Positions 34,882 to 47,345 of a DNA stretch of 64,000 nt are shown piece by piece (the stretch's first letter is position 1; each line of letters opens with the position of its first letter). The DNA lies in assembly GCF_032884065.1 (NCBI RefSeq), contig NC_088873.1, positions 32,894,227-32,958,226 of the forward strand, given 5' to 3'. Source of the DNA: Artemia franciscana. Lineage: Eukaryota > Arthropoda > Branchiopoda > Anostraca > Artemiidae. The notes under the pieces are model-generated. The model ran no database searches and had not been told where the DNA came from. It saw only the letters and a program-made list of their open reading frames with translations. Position numbers and translations under genes: made by a program.

Positions 34882-36690
34882 TTATGAGCCTTTGTTTGTC
34901 ACCCAAGTTAGATCAGCTACTAAGGAAACATGATCTGAGGGAAATACAACACTAGGAAGTCCAACATTAGCACTAAGCTCTTCTTCACTTGGCAGTGGAA
35001 CTACCTGACTGACATTAAATCTATTCTCTTGGTAAAATATATAGTCCAGACAGTCTTTGAAATCATCAGTATAGTTAGTATAAAGAGGCGTGCCACGTGC
35101 ACTTTCCATTCTTATAGGGTTAATCAGAGGGAGATCTTCAACAGCTTCATCGACATTTGAGGTCCAATCCTTGTGATCAGGAGGAATATGCTGCTTTCGC
35201 ATTAATTCGAGGACACCATTTGAGGGAAAACAGTTGAAATCCCCACAGAAGATTAGGGCAATTTCCTTATCTGGAGCCTTTAATTCCAGTGTGTTAACTA
35301 AGTCTTCAAAATACAGCATTCCTAACCCAGCCTGAAGAAGTCTTATATGATCTGCGTCTTGATGAGAGTATAGGTGAGTGTTCCCAACAATTAGCCAACG
35401 ATCTGGTCGTTCTATTAGCTCAAATACATGCGCCTGAAGAGCATTTGTCCTTTGGAGAACTCTGTTTTTTAACTTTTCATTGCGACATACTGTCTCCCAT
35501 ACTCTCCTGAAAATTGGCCTTTCCTGCAATCCTTCACTTATAGTAAAACTCTCTGTTTGAAGTAACCTCAGTTTATCAGTTCGATAAAAGCAAGCGAGTC
35601 CTTCTGACACTTGGCCTCCTTTTTTGTCAAAGATCCCGGGTAAACCCTCTAAATGGAGCCTTGGTTTTAAGTCACCATCAAACACTTTGGTGTCCACTTC
35701 TTGAAGACACACTAAATCTGAATTGTAACCTATAATTTCTTTCAAGAAAAATTGCTTCCTATAGGCGATTTCTAAAGCATACGGTGGGCAATATGTAAAC
35801 TGCTTATTCACGTACAAGTCAGCCAATAGATTATAAGTCACTACTCTGAGACCAAGATTCGAAACCCTTTCTTTTGTGAACTTATGTCTATCTTCAAATG
35901 GACATTTTCCTGGTCCAGCTGAAACTACAACAGGTGAAACTGTCCTAAAAGGTTGGCCTTCTGTGTCCTTATTCTTTGGTATACATTCTACAAGTAGCCA
36001 ATGATCAACATCTTCAGTTGTTGGCAAGTATGAGGAACTTCCACCAATAAAACACCACTGACTTTCATTTGTTTCATCGGGTGGTGTTATTTTCATGGGC
36101 TTTAGACATTTTTTTCCTCTTTCTGTCCACTGACGTTCATATACAACATTCTTTTGTTGTTCCTTGGAAAGAAAGGTGATGCTTCTAAACCATTTGAATT
36201 TTGCAAGAGATTCGTCAGCGTTTTCAAGCTTAGTCACTGGATAACATGGGAATCCGACCAAAATACATTTGATTATTTTTAAAGAAATAACACTGGGAGT
36301 ATTCCAAACTATTGAATAGGTCTTATTAAAAATTTCTACTGGGTATTCAGAATCTTTAAGTATATCTAAAGTAGAAATGTGTGATTTATTTGGATTATCC
36401 GAAAGTTTAATAGTTATGTTCATTTCGTCTGAAGTCTTTTTCAGCCTTTTATACTGTTTAGCAAGTGTCTTTTCCATAGTGCGCTTAATTTTTAACTCAG
36501 TTGCTTCACAAGTCTCTGCCATAGGTCGAGTAAAATCGAAAATTCGTAAAAAATTACTGTTTGGATCTTCAAGCTGGAAACTTAAGCAAAATTCAGCACT
36601 TGTATATGATATTTTAACATTTAAATAATCCATTCTTGAGAAGCCAGAGTAGATCGAACGGTTTCTTCTGAAAAATTGTAGCAACACCAT
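34882..36690 (-). CDS. PDE12: 2',5'-phosphodiesterase 12 (PDE12), single exon
   Basis: This 602-residue protein belongs to the endonuclease/exonuclease/phosphatase fold. PDE12 is the mitochondrial 2',5'-phosphodiesterase/deadenylase that removes poly(A) from mitochondrial RNAs and degrades 2-5A. Residues 1-20 are basic and free of acids, suited to a mitochondrial presequence. The N-terminal non-catalytic region runs to about 275. Catalytic signatures are VVTYNLLAD (Asn287), LVCLQEVD (Glu331), SEGLACFYR, GNTHLY (His439), FCGDFN (Asp484, Asn486), CLDYIF (Asp549) and PSDH (Asp586-His587); all are present. Length equals that of vertebrate PDE12 (about 609). The first ATG gives the basic presequence, and a second Met at residue 20 is the alternative. 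It is intronless and lies inside an Apaf-1 intron, on the same strand. Confidence 0.95.
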   Translation of the reverse strand: MVLLQFFRRNRSIYSGFSRMDYLNVKISYTSAEFCLSFQLEDPNSNFLRIFDFTRPMAETCEATELKIKRTMEKTLAKQYKRLKKTSDEMNITIKLSDNPNKSHISTLDILKDSEYPVEIFNKTYSIVWNTPSVISLKIIKCILVGFPCYPVTKLENADESLAKFKWFRSITFLSKEQQKNVVYERQWTERGKKCLKPMKITPPDETNESQWCFIGGSSSYLPTTEDVDHWLLVECIPKNKDTEGQPFRTVSPVVVSAGPGKCPFEDRHKFTKERVSNLGLRVVTYNLLADLYVNKQFTYCPPYALEIAYRKQFFLKEIIGYNSDLVCLQEVDTKVFDGDLKPRLHLEGLPGIFDKKGGQVSEGLACFYRTDKLRLLQTESFTISEGLQERPIFRRVWETVCRNEKLKNRVLQRTNALQAHVFELIERPDRWLIVGNTHLYSHQDADHIRLLQAGLGMLYFEDLVNTLELKAPDKEIALIFCGDFNCFPSNGVLELMRKQHIPPDHKDWTSNVDEAVEDLPLINPIRMESARGTPLYTNYTDDFKDCLDYIFYQENRFNVSQVVPLPSEEELSANVGLPSVVFPSDHVSLVADLTWVTNKGS

Positions 36691-36699
36691 TAGTTCAGG

Positions 36700-37149
36700 C
36701 TGTTTTTAATATGGATGCTGAAACGGTCCCACTTGTAAAACAGCTTCAGGAAAGGCCTAATTTTTAACTCACTTTATTTTGAAAACAGCATATGAGTGAA
36801 TATATTTGAAATTTGTTTGTTTTGGAAAAAGTTGAAAAGAGGTAGTTTTGCGATTGCCATAAGCTCATTTATAAACTCCACCGATAAATGGATAACTTGT
36901 TAATTGTAAAATCTACAATATGACGTATGTTTTCCTCCCCAGTTACAACGTGCCACTTTTATCAATATTAGCACCTCCCTCTGTATCTCTTTACTCTTTC
37001 TCCGTTTCTCTTTTTCCACCCACCTCCCTTCCATCAATTATTAGGTTTTTTAACAACAATACATGACTGTTGAAATGCAAATATACTTATCTGGCTTTCA
37101 TTTAGATAAACATTCAGTTTATGCTTTCTGGTTGATCCTTTGCGCATTT
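36700..37149. other. Upstream region of PDE12, no motif claimed
   Basis: AT-rich sequence that must include the PDE12 promoter. No TATA box or clear factor site is called. Confidence 0.4.
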
Positions 37150-37420
37150 TGCAAAACTAGAATTGTCCCAACATTTCTTCAGGAATTCTCAAGAAATGCT
37201 CACAAAATCCAAGGGTTCTTCTATGCACACCAGCCGTTACTCTTATGCTGCACAACGGCAACACCCAGCCGCAGACGACCTACTTTCTGTTTAGCCCTAG
37301 ACGGTGGGCCAAAAAGAGACATTTTTGGCAGTTTTTCATCTTTCATTAGCAGGATGTGCCCTAGCTATCTCAACCTTTCTTTCATTATAGCTCTACAAAG
37401 CGGGTAACTGAACGAGAATA
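37150..37420 (-). pseudogene. 3' end of a LINE, minus strand (third relative of 6290-6660)
   Basis: The reverse complement reads LGHILLMKDEKLPKMSLFG, then RAKQKVGRLRLG. It resembles the blocks at 6290-6660 and 19480-19770, but the sequence diverges after them. It is short and 5' truncated. Confidence 0.55.
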
Positions 37421-38079
37421 AGAAAACTTTTCTTATTTTATTAAGGAATGCTACCAATGACTGATTGGTAATCAGTCGATTAATTCAAAAACCACACCTA
37501 AATAATAGTCCACTTCAAACGCCTTTGCTGGGGGGATAGAAGAAAAATTGTATCGAGCTCATGAAAAATAGCGTTTTGTATGGTCTATTAAGAACTAATA
37601 TGCCTATGAATGGTTCTTAATTTTACCTGAAAGGACTAGTCGCAAGAAAAGACGCTCATGATGAGATGCATACAAATTTGTTGCTATTTCTAAATAAGGT
37701 CATTTTTTAGTTTTAAATTATTTTTAAATGTTTTGAAATAGTTTTTATAGATTAAAATGTTCCAAAAACGTTGTGAAGTTATAAATGACCGAACAATACA
37801 CCATTATAGCCGGAACGACGATGTGCACAAATTACCTCAAGAAGGTGAAAAAAAAATTACATCAAAGAAATTATTACTGGCAACAAATCAATGTACACAA
37901 AATTCGGCATTTGACTTGTATCTATTTCGTCAAACCACTTGGAAAGATAAACTGAGCATTTCAATTGAAAAGGGATGGAATTTCTAAATAAGACCTCAAA
38001 CAAGATAAAATAACTGAGTCAAAAGTTTGTTTAGGTGAATATTAAAGCTTGTTCTACGTTTTTGATTTCAAAAAAAAAA
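37421..38079. other. No recognisable feature
   Basis: AT-rich Apaf-1 intron sequence. A 76-codon ORF at 37757 is not recognised. Confidence 0.4.
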
Positions 38080-38330
38080 AAAAATGGATACTATTGCATA
38101 TCTAGGATATTTGTTAGCTGTTTGAACACGGGCCTCTTATGGACGTTATTATGAAAGATTGTGGTAAACTGAAAGAATCTGGAAAAAAAAACATCACTTC
38201 TGATCTCCAACGTGAACTGGCACACCGCAGAAAAGAACTGCTACCTTTCGGCTGCAATATCCGTACGTCATCTGATACTTCAGCAAAAGTTACTGAAACC
38301 CGACTGATAACGAAAGGGATTAGTGTATGA
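38080..38330 (+). pseudogene. Possible end of a LINE ORF1
   Basis: The 63-codon frame 38139-38330 reads LQRELAHRRKELLPFG...RLITKGISV. This weakly resembles the RK-LLP...- -G--Y end of LINE ORF1 proteins, and it precedes a LINE polymerase on the same strand. Support is weak. Confidence 0.3.
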
Positions 38331-38779
38331 ATAGAAGCGAAAAAGTCTTCTAAGAGTAAGAGTTGTTTACGAATTGAGGACTCGTGTTTCGATCCCTTTA
38401 AACTATCTAGTTATACAGTCTCCGTGTCAGTCGGAGGTGATGAGTAATTGGTGTGATTCATTCATTCTTTAATTATTTGTTTGATAGTTGTTAGTGCTTT
38501 TTTTTTCGTAGATTATGATGCGTAAATTTTTCTCCTTGATTGTGAGATTTAGTTACTTTTTCACTGTTTTTCATTATGTATATAAGTTTTTCTTTTATCC
38601 AAGTTCTGTGTTTCTGGCCTTTATTTTTTCTGTTTCAGTTTCAATTGTCTCAAAAAATGAGTTCATCGTTCTGTTTGCCTAGTTGCTGTCCACATGTCAT
38701 TGTTCTGGAGATACAAAGCTGGATAGTGAGTGGCACGTGATGGATCATAGCATGTAAGCATTTTGAATTTTTCTTACTA

Positions 38780-41635
38780 AAGCTCGGGTGACATCTCCTC
38801 CTTGGGTGAGCGACTACTTCATCTTCAAAATAATCCAATTGATGTTCTTAGTTTGATAAATAATTCAGAAGGTCAGTCTAATAAATCACCATCAAATTCC
38901 CATTTTTCAGTTAGTAGTAAGTATGTATCGGATTTAGATCGAGTATCCAAATCAGATGGTAGTTTCTCTGTGCTCCAACTTAATGTTCAGGGTCTTTGTT
39001 TTTCGTTTGATGAGAAAAAAAATAGTGCGTAGTGGTCACCCTGATTTTATTGGTCATTGTGAGACTTTCCTTGATTCAAAAAATGAATCTCGATTGCATC
39101 GCCGTGAGTACAAGATAGAATACTTGAATTGAAGTGGGATGGCTAAAGGTGGCCTTGCTGTTTATATTTCGGAACATCTTCCGTACTCTGTTAGACATGT
39201 CCTGTCAAGAAATGAAGAATGAATTTTTGAATCCATATTTATTGAGATTAAAACCAAAGCTGATACTTTGATTGTTGGTAATATATACCGGTCTCCTAAT
39301 GGGTCTGTTCCCTATTTCATTGAGGTTCTGATGAGGTTTTATAAAAAATCCAACTTCATTTATGTGAACTTGTCATTATGGGTGACTTCAACGTTAATTT
39401 CTGTGACCAGAGGTCATCCTCGGCCTTGGATTTTCTTTCAACGACGCTCGCTTGTGAAACAATACCTTCTGCATGCAATCCAACTCGCACAACTAACAGT
39501 ACCACTTCTTTGCTTGATAATGCATTTTCATCGTTGACCTTGGTGCAAAATTTTATATTGACGAGTGATATAAAAAATGACGAGGTAATCAATTCTGTTA
39601 ACACGCCATCTTCTCTGCCTCCTTCTGTCCCTTCGAGTGTTGTGATTGACGGCGAAAATGTAGAGGATGATTTAAAAGTTTAAGATGAGTTTGCTTCCTA
39701 TTTTGCTAACATCGGGAAAACAACAACCTATTCTGTAAGTCCTTCTTCTTCTCTACCCAATTTTAGGTCTTACCTTGGACCGCCCTGTCTTATATCAATG
39801 GCATTAGAACCTGTCTCTGGAGCTGAAATAGCCAGAATTGTCAATGGTTTGAGAAGTTCTTCTACTTCTGGCCAAAACTGTATTCCAACTAAGGTTGTCA
39901 AGTTCATTCTTCCTATCATCGTTTCTGCCTTCAAAGAGACTTGTCAATTTTTCTCAAGTGCTTTAAAGAGTGCTCGTGTTATTATTCTTTTTAAAGGTGA
40001 ATCAAGGAATGATCCTGTAAATTATCGTCACAAATCTCTTTTATCAGTGCTTAGTAATATTTTTGACTTCTCGACTTCTTGATTTTCTTAATTCTAAACA
40101 CTTTTTTCATGATTTTCAGTTTGGTTTTAGGGCGAAGCACTCAACTGAGCATGCATGTGCAACTCTCTTGAATTGGTTACATTCAGCTCTTGACTCTGGG
40201 TTGATACCAGCTGCTCCTTTTCTCGATGTTCGAAAAGCATTCGACTAACAAACAAGATTACTCTTTGGAAACTGTCCCATATTGCTATAGAAGAGAATGC
40301 TTATTCTTGATTTCTATCATATTTATCTGGTCGAGTCATCTAGGTTGATCTGCACTTTTCTAACCCTTCTGAAATAGAGTTTGGCGTTACACAAGGATCT
40401 GTCATTGGGCCGATACTCTTTTTAATCTACGCCAATGACCTTATTAATGCGGTTAAAAATTTAAAACCTACCATTTGCTGTCGTCTTTGTCAACCAGCAT
40501 CCGCCACTAATTGTGAAAGAGCATTGTCCTTACCGGATGCACTTATTACTTTTGCTGATGACAGTACTCTTGGCACAGCAGGTAGAACTGAGCCTGATCT
40601 TTGTTCAAAGGTGATAGCCCTTTTTGAAAGAGTTATCGAGTGGTTTGATGTAAATTATCTTGCCTTAAATGTCAGAAAGTCAAGTTTTCTCATTTTCTCC
40701 AGAGTCTCAAAGGCTTGCCCTGACTTAAATAAAATACAAGTATCAAGAGCTTCTCTAAGTAGACCTAATGATCGTTACGTTCGATTCCTATGCATCTTGC
40801 TGGACGAAAATCTTTCCTTCAAGCATCGATATTGACCTGATTAAAATGAAAGTCTCCATGAGTCTCGGAATCCTTAGAAAGCTCAAACACATATTTCCAG
40901 GGTCGATTCTTAGAATCTTCTTCTGCAGCCTAGTTAAGTCTTATGAATCATATTGTTCTGTTATTTGGATGTCAACTTTTCCCTCTTCTCTGAAGCCACT
41001 TTCAAAACTTTATGATAAAACAAGGAATCTTATTCAGGAAACTAACCGATCTTCTCTTAAACCCGTGCTTGATTTGAAATCTCTCTATTTTCTTTCTTGT
41101 TCTTTTTTCATTTTTTTTTTTTTCAGTTGCACGGCCATCTCCCTGCTGTCATATGTAATAATATATCTTTTGTTTGTGATCAATTGACTTATCATCTCCG
41201 CACTTCCAACAGTTTACAGGTTCTTCACACTCCATCAGTGAGGTCTGACTTCAACCCTCTGACAGCTTCCAACAAGATCTGGAACACGCCCTCAGAGTTT
41301 GCACGAAGCTGCCACTCGTTTGGTATGTTCAAAAATTATGTTGGAGAATTTCTAGCAAGTAAATAAGTTTTTTCCTGATTTCCCTTGGAGTTGATGCCTC
41401 TGGATTGTATTGGATATTTAATTGAGTAGGTGAAATCATGCGCTACCCCCGGTATAGCTTGTCATTTTGGGGATTATTAAGGTGGGCGCCTGGATTTTTT
41501 TGGGATTTTGTTTATATTTTTTTGTGTTGGTATTTTTTCTTCCCTGTTCTTTCCCGGCCATGCAGCCTTATGGAGGAGATTGTGTTGAAGTAGTTTTTTT
41601 GTAGATAAAATTTACTGTTAAATAAAGAACTCGGG
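38780..41635 (+). pseudogene. Decayed LINE polymerase (endonuclease plus reverse transcriptase), CR1/Jockey-like
   Basis: The blocks lie in order on the plus strand across many frames. The apurinic-type endonuclease start SVLQLNVQGL is near 38970, IVGNIYRSPNG at 39268 and MGDFNVNF at 39378. RT fingers with NYRHKSLLSVLS are near 40020, QFGFRAKHSTEHA near 40120, and GSVIGPILFLIYANDL near 40400. The catalytic FADDSTL is near 40550, the thumb FLCILLDENLSFKHRY near 40785, and a C-terminal tail (NPLTASNKIWNTP) near 41260. The 3' UTR ends with AATAAAG at about 41620. At least six frameshifts or stops make it inactive. It lies antisense within the Apaf-1 intron. Confidence 0.85.
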
Positions 41636-41639
41636 ACTC

Positions 41640-42386
41640 AGAAGTAAGGGCAAATTTAGGGTATTTTAGGGAACAGCACAATTGCGGGTAGTAATAGAAA
41701 GCATGTGCACTGAAGAAAGAAGGAGAAGATATGATACTTTTTTTTTAAGGAAGAACAGTTTAAGATTGTTTTCAGGGGGAAAGCTCGGTGATGGCACACC
41801 AAAATCGTCTTTAAATGAAAGGACTGACTCAACTCCACTCGGTATTTGAGACCCTTTGCATCATCAATCGCCGTAAGTATCATCGAGAACGACTTAGGCA
41901 GCTTAGGTGTCCCCCAGATGTACAGAAGCCGTTCATAGAGAACGGTCCTACAATGTATCCTGCAAAATCGAAATAAAAAAAAAGGCGTCTCAGAGTGGGC
42001 TAAAAAAAAACAAAATACTTACTTTATTTAACTATACCTGAGAGGAAGGCAAAAACAAAAGTTTTGAATGAGAGTTTTGACGAGCGTTCCCCATTACGTC
42101 AGCCCCAAGCAGCTCAAATGCCAGATCAATATTTTCGAAATAATTATTACTAAGACTTGAAAAAAATATCCCTAGACGGCACTTTCACTTTGAATGTAAT
42201 GAAAAATAATGGACATACTAAACAGCATTTTTTGATAATAAAACTACGAATGTTCAAATTTCTTTTTATACTGATTTTCAAAAACTTCCAATATAAACTT
42301 TTTGTGAACAGTGTTTGGTAAGTAAGATCGAATCCGTATTTTTATATTTTTCATACATAAATGCAGAGTTTTTAGATTTTGATAAG

Positions 42387-42389
<3 letters not shown>
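41640..42389. other. No recognised gene; one open minus-strand stretch
   Basis: The minus strand is open over 41656-41883 (75 codons; contains YRVELSQSFHLKTILVC). A CAG acceptor-like site lies at about 41968. I do not recognise the peptide, and it is not needed to join the two Apaf-1 exons, which already fit in phase. It may be an element fragment. Confidence 0.35.

Positions 42390-42443
<54 letters not shown>
42390..42443 (+). repeat. Poly(A) tract of about 55 bases
   Basis: A pure A run within Apaf-1 intron sequence, close to the exon at 42574. Confidence 0.9.
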
Positions 42444-42445
<2 letters not shown>

Positions 42446-42573
42446 CAATGAAATTTTATAGGAAAATATAATTTCTCTTCAAAGGGTGTAGTGGCATAGA
42501 TTATTAAGGGGGATGCTAATCAGCTGAAAAAGGGGTATATTTCAGTGTAAAAACAGCCTAAAACTGAACTTAC

Positions 42574-42804
42574 ACTGATGTATCGTTCGTATTTGCACAT
42601 ATCATTGAGTAAATCACCCGGTCCGGTTGCTCGAAGCTTAGCTGCTATAAATCTAATATCCAGATATACATCCGGAAATAGTTCGGTTTCGCCACTGCGA
42701 TCCAAATGGTAGCCAATGAAGTAGTAAATATAGTTGTCATCAGGAAATTCATAATATGGCCTATGTCCCTCTTGATATCGTTCGATAATTTTTCGATGTA
42801 GTAC
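42574..42804 (-). CDS. APAF1: Apaf-1/Dark homologue, winged-helix/helical-domain exon
   Basis: Minus-strand exon of 231 bp (77 codons, phase 0 at both ends), with acceptor TTAATTTGTAG and donor ATCAGT|GTAAGT. It reads LHRKIIERYQEGHRPYYEF, then YIYYFIGYHL, LDIRFIAAKLRATGPGDLL and CKYERYI. The KII--Y/Q---H, Y-Y-F-AYH, L-WI-AK----GP--L and EYR-I pattern matches the superhelical region of Apaf-1 just ahead of the WD40 domain. The next part of that pattern is encoded by the exon at 33699-33883. The 8.69-kb intron between them holds PDE12. The CARD and NB-ARC exons would lie to the right and are not seen in the window. Confidence 0.8.
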
Positions 42805-42974
42805 CTACAAATTAATAACAGTGAATATAAACATATATTAAACAAACTTCATGCAGATACATTTTTTGTTGACACAACTTTCTAATAACGTCATTGTTGG
42901 CTTGCTCATGGCTAAGAAAACAAAAAAAACAGAATAGTGCAGGTAAATCAACGTAATCTATATATATATATAAA

Positions 42975-43756
<782 letters not shown>

Positions 43757-43887
43757 GATTGTCAGGTTTACCGACTCTTGAACATGCAACATATAATTGT
43801 CCATGGGAAAAACAATCCGTATTCAGATGAAAGTAAAACAGTTCAAAATAGTGATGAAACCATTTTATTGATATATATATATATAAA
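43757..43887 (-). mobile_element. Helicase C-terminal scrap plus unassigned spacer
   Basis: 43757-43826 repeats the TTGTCAGGTTTACCGACTC...AATCCGTATTCAGAT part of the helicase end. The rest, to 43887, is not matched elsewhere in the window. Confidence 0.6.
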
Positions 43888-44049
43888 CTAGCTGTTGGGG
43901 TGGCGCTTCGCGCCACCCCAACACCTAGTTGGTGGGGGCGCTTCGCGCCCCCCCCCCCCAAGCCCCCCCCGCGCGCGTAAGTCGTTACGCGCCATATTAG
44001 TTACGCGCCATTGTAGTTGTGTCCCTATGTCCCACCTGTGAATATAGAT

Positions 44050-44137
<88 letters not shown>

Positions 44138-45280
44138 TTTAACTACGTAAAACTTGCGAATATACAACATTCTTTGCTGTCCCATTGTCTGTGCATATAA
44201 ATAGATTTTCAGGTTTACCGACTCTTGAACATGCAACATATAATGGTCCATGGGGAAAACAATCCGTATTCAGATCTATACCTCATGATTCTAATGATTG
44301 CCCTTGAGCTTTGTTGATGGTGATTGCTAATCGACCATTCCCTGAGTCGCCATCGTCATTTATATATCCCCCTGTGCACCCCGGCGTCCCCTTTGTAGTT
44401 ATGTCCCTGTGTCCCGGTCGTCATTTATATTCCCTGTGTCCCGGTCGTCATTTGTGTCCCGGTGTTCCAGTCTGTGATTTCTCTTTGAGTGTCCCAGGCG
44501 TCATTTATATTCCTTGTGTCCCGGTGTCCCGGTCGTCATTTATATCCCCCTGTGCCCCCCGGCGTCCCCATTGTAGTTGTGTCCCTGTGTCCCGGTCGTC
44601 ATTTATATTCCCTGTGTCCCGGTCGTCATTTGTATCCCGGTGTCCCGGTCTGTATATACATTCGTTTTTTAGTTCTGTTTTTCTCCTTTATTTTTTTCCT
44701 TTTTTTCTTTTTTAGTTAATTTAGATTTTTAGATTTTTTAGTTTTTTTATTAGTTTTTAGTTTTTTTGTAGTTTTTACCATTTTTTTAGTTTTTTTTAGT
44801 TTTTTTTTTTTTACTTATGTCCTGGTCGTCATTATATATATTTATTCATATTTTTTTAGTTTTCTTTTTCTCTTTTATTTTTCAGTTTTTTCCTTTTTTT
44901 TAGTTTTTTTCTTTTTTAGTTTTTAGTTTTTTTTAGTTTTTTACCTTTTTTTAGTTTTTTTTTTAGTTTTTTTAGTTTTTTAGCTTTTTTATTTTTTTAT
45001 TAGTTTTTATTTTTTTTTGTAGTTTTTGCCTTTTTTTATTTTTTTCAGTTTTTTTTTTAAATATTAGATTTTTACCTTTTTTTAGTTTTTTTTAGTTTTT
45101 CAGCTTTTTTAGTTTTTTTTTCTTTTTAGTTTTTTTTGTAGTTTTTACCTTTTTTAGTTTTTTTCTTCTTTTGTATTAGTGTGAAATAATTCAGACGTCA
45201 TATGCGGACAAACATGACGTCACCTGATCCACAGATCCACACACAGACAATTTATTTTTATATATCTATCTATCTATCTT
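43888..45280 (-). mobile_element. Non-autonomous Helitron, minus strand
   Basis: The 3' end CTAG is at 43888-43891 with both GC hairpins. The interior has a TA run (44050-44134), helicase fragment (44135-44335), minisatellite (44340-44655), AGTTTTTT tract and a GGTGACGTCA-related site. The 5' end CTTATTTTTATA-like sequence is near 45250-45270. It faces the plus-strand element starting at 45287. Confidence 0.8.
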
Positions 45281-45383
45281 CTATATATATAAAAATAAGT
45301 TGTCTGTCTGTCTGTGGATGTGTGGATCAGGTGACGTCACCTGAAAAAACTGGATCAGGTGACGTCAAAACTGAACAAGAGCT

Positions 45384-47345
45384 AAGAGCTCATATGGCAC
45401 TTGTGACGAGGTCGGAAGAGCCGAGAGCTCATATGGTACGAGGTCGGAAGAGCCAAGAGCTCATTTGGACGAGGTCGGAAGAGCCAAGAGCTCATTTGGC
45501 ACTTGTGAGAAGGTCAGAACCTAAAGTTAAACTTTATAGCACAAGATCCTTCTAAATATCAAATTTCATTAAGATCTGGTCACCCTTTCGTAAGTTACAA
45601 ATACCTCAATTTTCAAAATTACCTCCCCCCTCCCAATTCCACCAAAGAGAGCAGATCCGGTCCAGTTATGTCAGTCACGTATCTTAGACAGGTTTCTATT
45701 CTTCCCATCCAGTTTCATCCTGATCTCACCGCTTTAAGTATTTTCTAAGATTTCCGGTCCCCCCAACTGTCCCCCCCCCAATTACGTTTGATCCGGTTGA
45801 GATTTAAAATAAGATATCAGAGTTACGAGGTCCTTCTAAATATGAAGTTTCATGAAGATCCGATCACTCCTTCGTAAGTTAAAAATACGTTATTTTCTTA
45901 TTTTTCAGAATTACCCCCCCCCCCCCCCGCAATTGAGCGGATCCGTTCCAATTATGTAAATTACGTATGCAAGACTTTTGCTTATTTTTCCAACCAAGTT
46001 TCATCCCAATCCTTCCAATCTAAGGGTTTCCCATCATTTTAGGTCTCCCCACCCCAAACTTCCCCCAATGTCACCAGATCCGGTCAGGATTTAAAATAAG
46101 AGCTTTGAGCCACGATATCCTTCTAAAAATCAAATTTCATGGAGATCCAATCACCCATTCGTAAGTTAAAAATACCTCATTTTTTCTAATTTTTCAGAAT
46201 TAACCCCCCCCCCCCCCAACTACCCAAAAGAGAGCGGATCCGTTCCGTTTATGTCAATCATCTATCTAGGACTTGTGTTTATTTTTCCCACCATGTTTCA
46301 TCCCGATCCCTCCACTCTAAGTGTTTTCCAAGTTTTAGGTTTCCCCCTCCCAACTCCCCGCCCCCATCACCAGATCCGGTCGGGATTTAAAATAAGAGCT
46401 CTAAGACACGATATCCTTCTAAACATCAAATTTCATTGAGATCCGATCACCCGTTCGTAAGTTGAAAATACCTCATTTTTCTAATTTTTAAGACTTACTC
46501 CCCCCCTCCCAACTACCCCAAAGAGAGCAAATAAGTTCCGATTATGTCAATCATGTATCTGGGACTTGCGCTTATTTTTCCCATCAAGTTTCATCCCGAT
46601 CCCTCTACTCTAAGTGTTTTCCAAGATTTTAGGTTTCCCCCCCTCCCAACTCCCCCCCAATGTCATCAGACCCAGTCGGGATTTAAAATAAGAGCTCTGA
46701 GACACAATATCATTCCAAACATCAAATTTCATTAAGATCCAATCACCCGCTCATAAGTTAAAAATACTTCATTTTTTCTATTTTTCCGAATTAACCGGCC
46801 CCTTCTCCCCCCCCCAGATGGTCAAATCGGGGGAAAACGACTATTTCTAATTTAATCTGGTCCGGTCCCTGATACGCTTGCCAAATTTCATCGTCCTAGC
46901 TTACCTGGAAGTGCCTAAAGTAGCAAAACCGGGACTTTAGGTTTTCCCCTCCAACTCCCCCCAATGTCATCAGATCCGGTCGGGATTAAAAATAAGAGCT
47001 CTAAGACACAATATCATTCCAAACATCAAATTTCATTAAGATCCAAATACCCGCTGATAAGTTAAAAATACTTCATTTTTTCTATTTTTTGCGAATTAAC
47101 CGGGCCCCCACTCCCCCCCAGATGGTCAAATCGGGAAAACGACTATTTCTAATTTAATCTGGTCCGGTCCCTGATACGCTTGCCAAATTTCATCGTCCTA
47201 GCTTACCTGGAAGTGCCTAAAGTAGCAAAACCGGGACCGACAGACAGACCGACAGACAGACCGACAGACAGACCGACAGACAGACCGACAGACCGACAGA
47301 ATTGGCGACTGCTATATGTCACTTGGTTAATACCAAGTGCCATAA
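45384..47345 (+). mobile_element. Repeat element with internal tandem units of about 290 bp (copy 2)
   Basis: This is the same element as 3984-6066. The opening GAGCTCATATGGCACTTGTG motif occurs as three near-direct subrepeats (45386-45510). Six inner units of about 285-306 bp follow, then a doubled end piece (near 46860-46930 and again 47150-47230), a GACAGACCGACAGA run and the CACTTGGTTAATACCAAGTG hairpin. It lies inside a Helitron, so it moved or was copied after that Helitron formed. Confidence 0.8.

Noticed and set aside
41656-41883. Minus-strand open stretch considered as an extra Apaf-1 exon
   Set aside because: The exons at 42574-42804 and 33699-33883 already join in phase and match consecutive parts of Apaf-1; no room remains between them.
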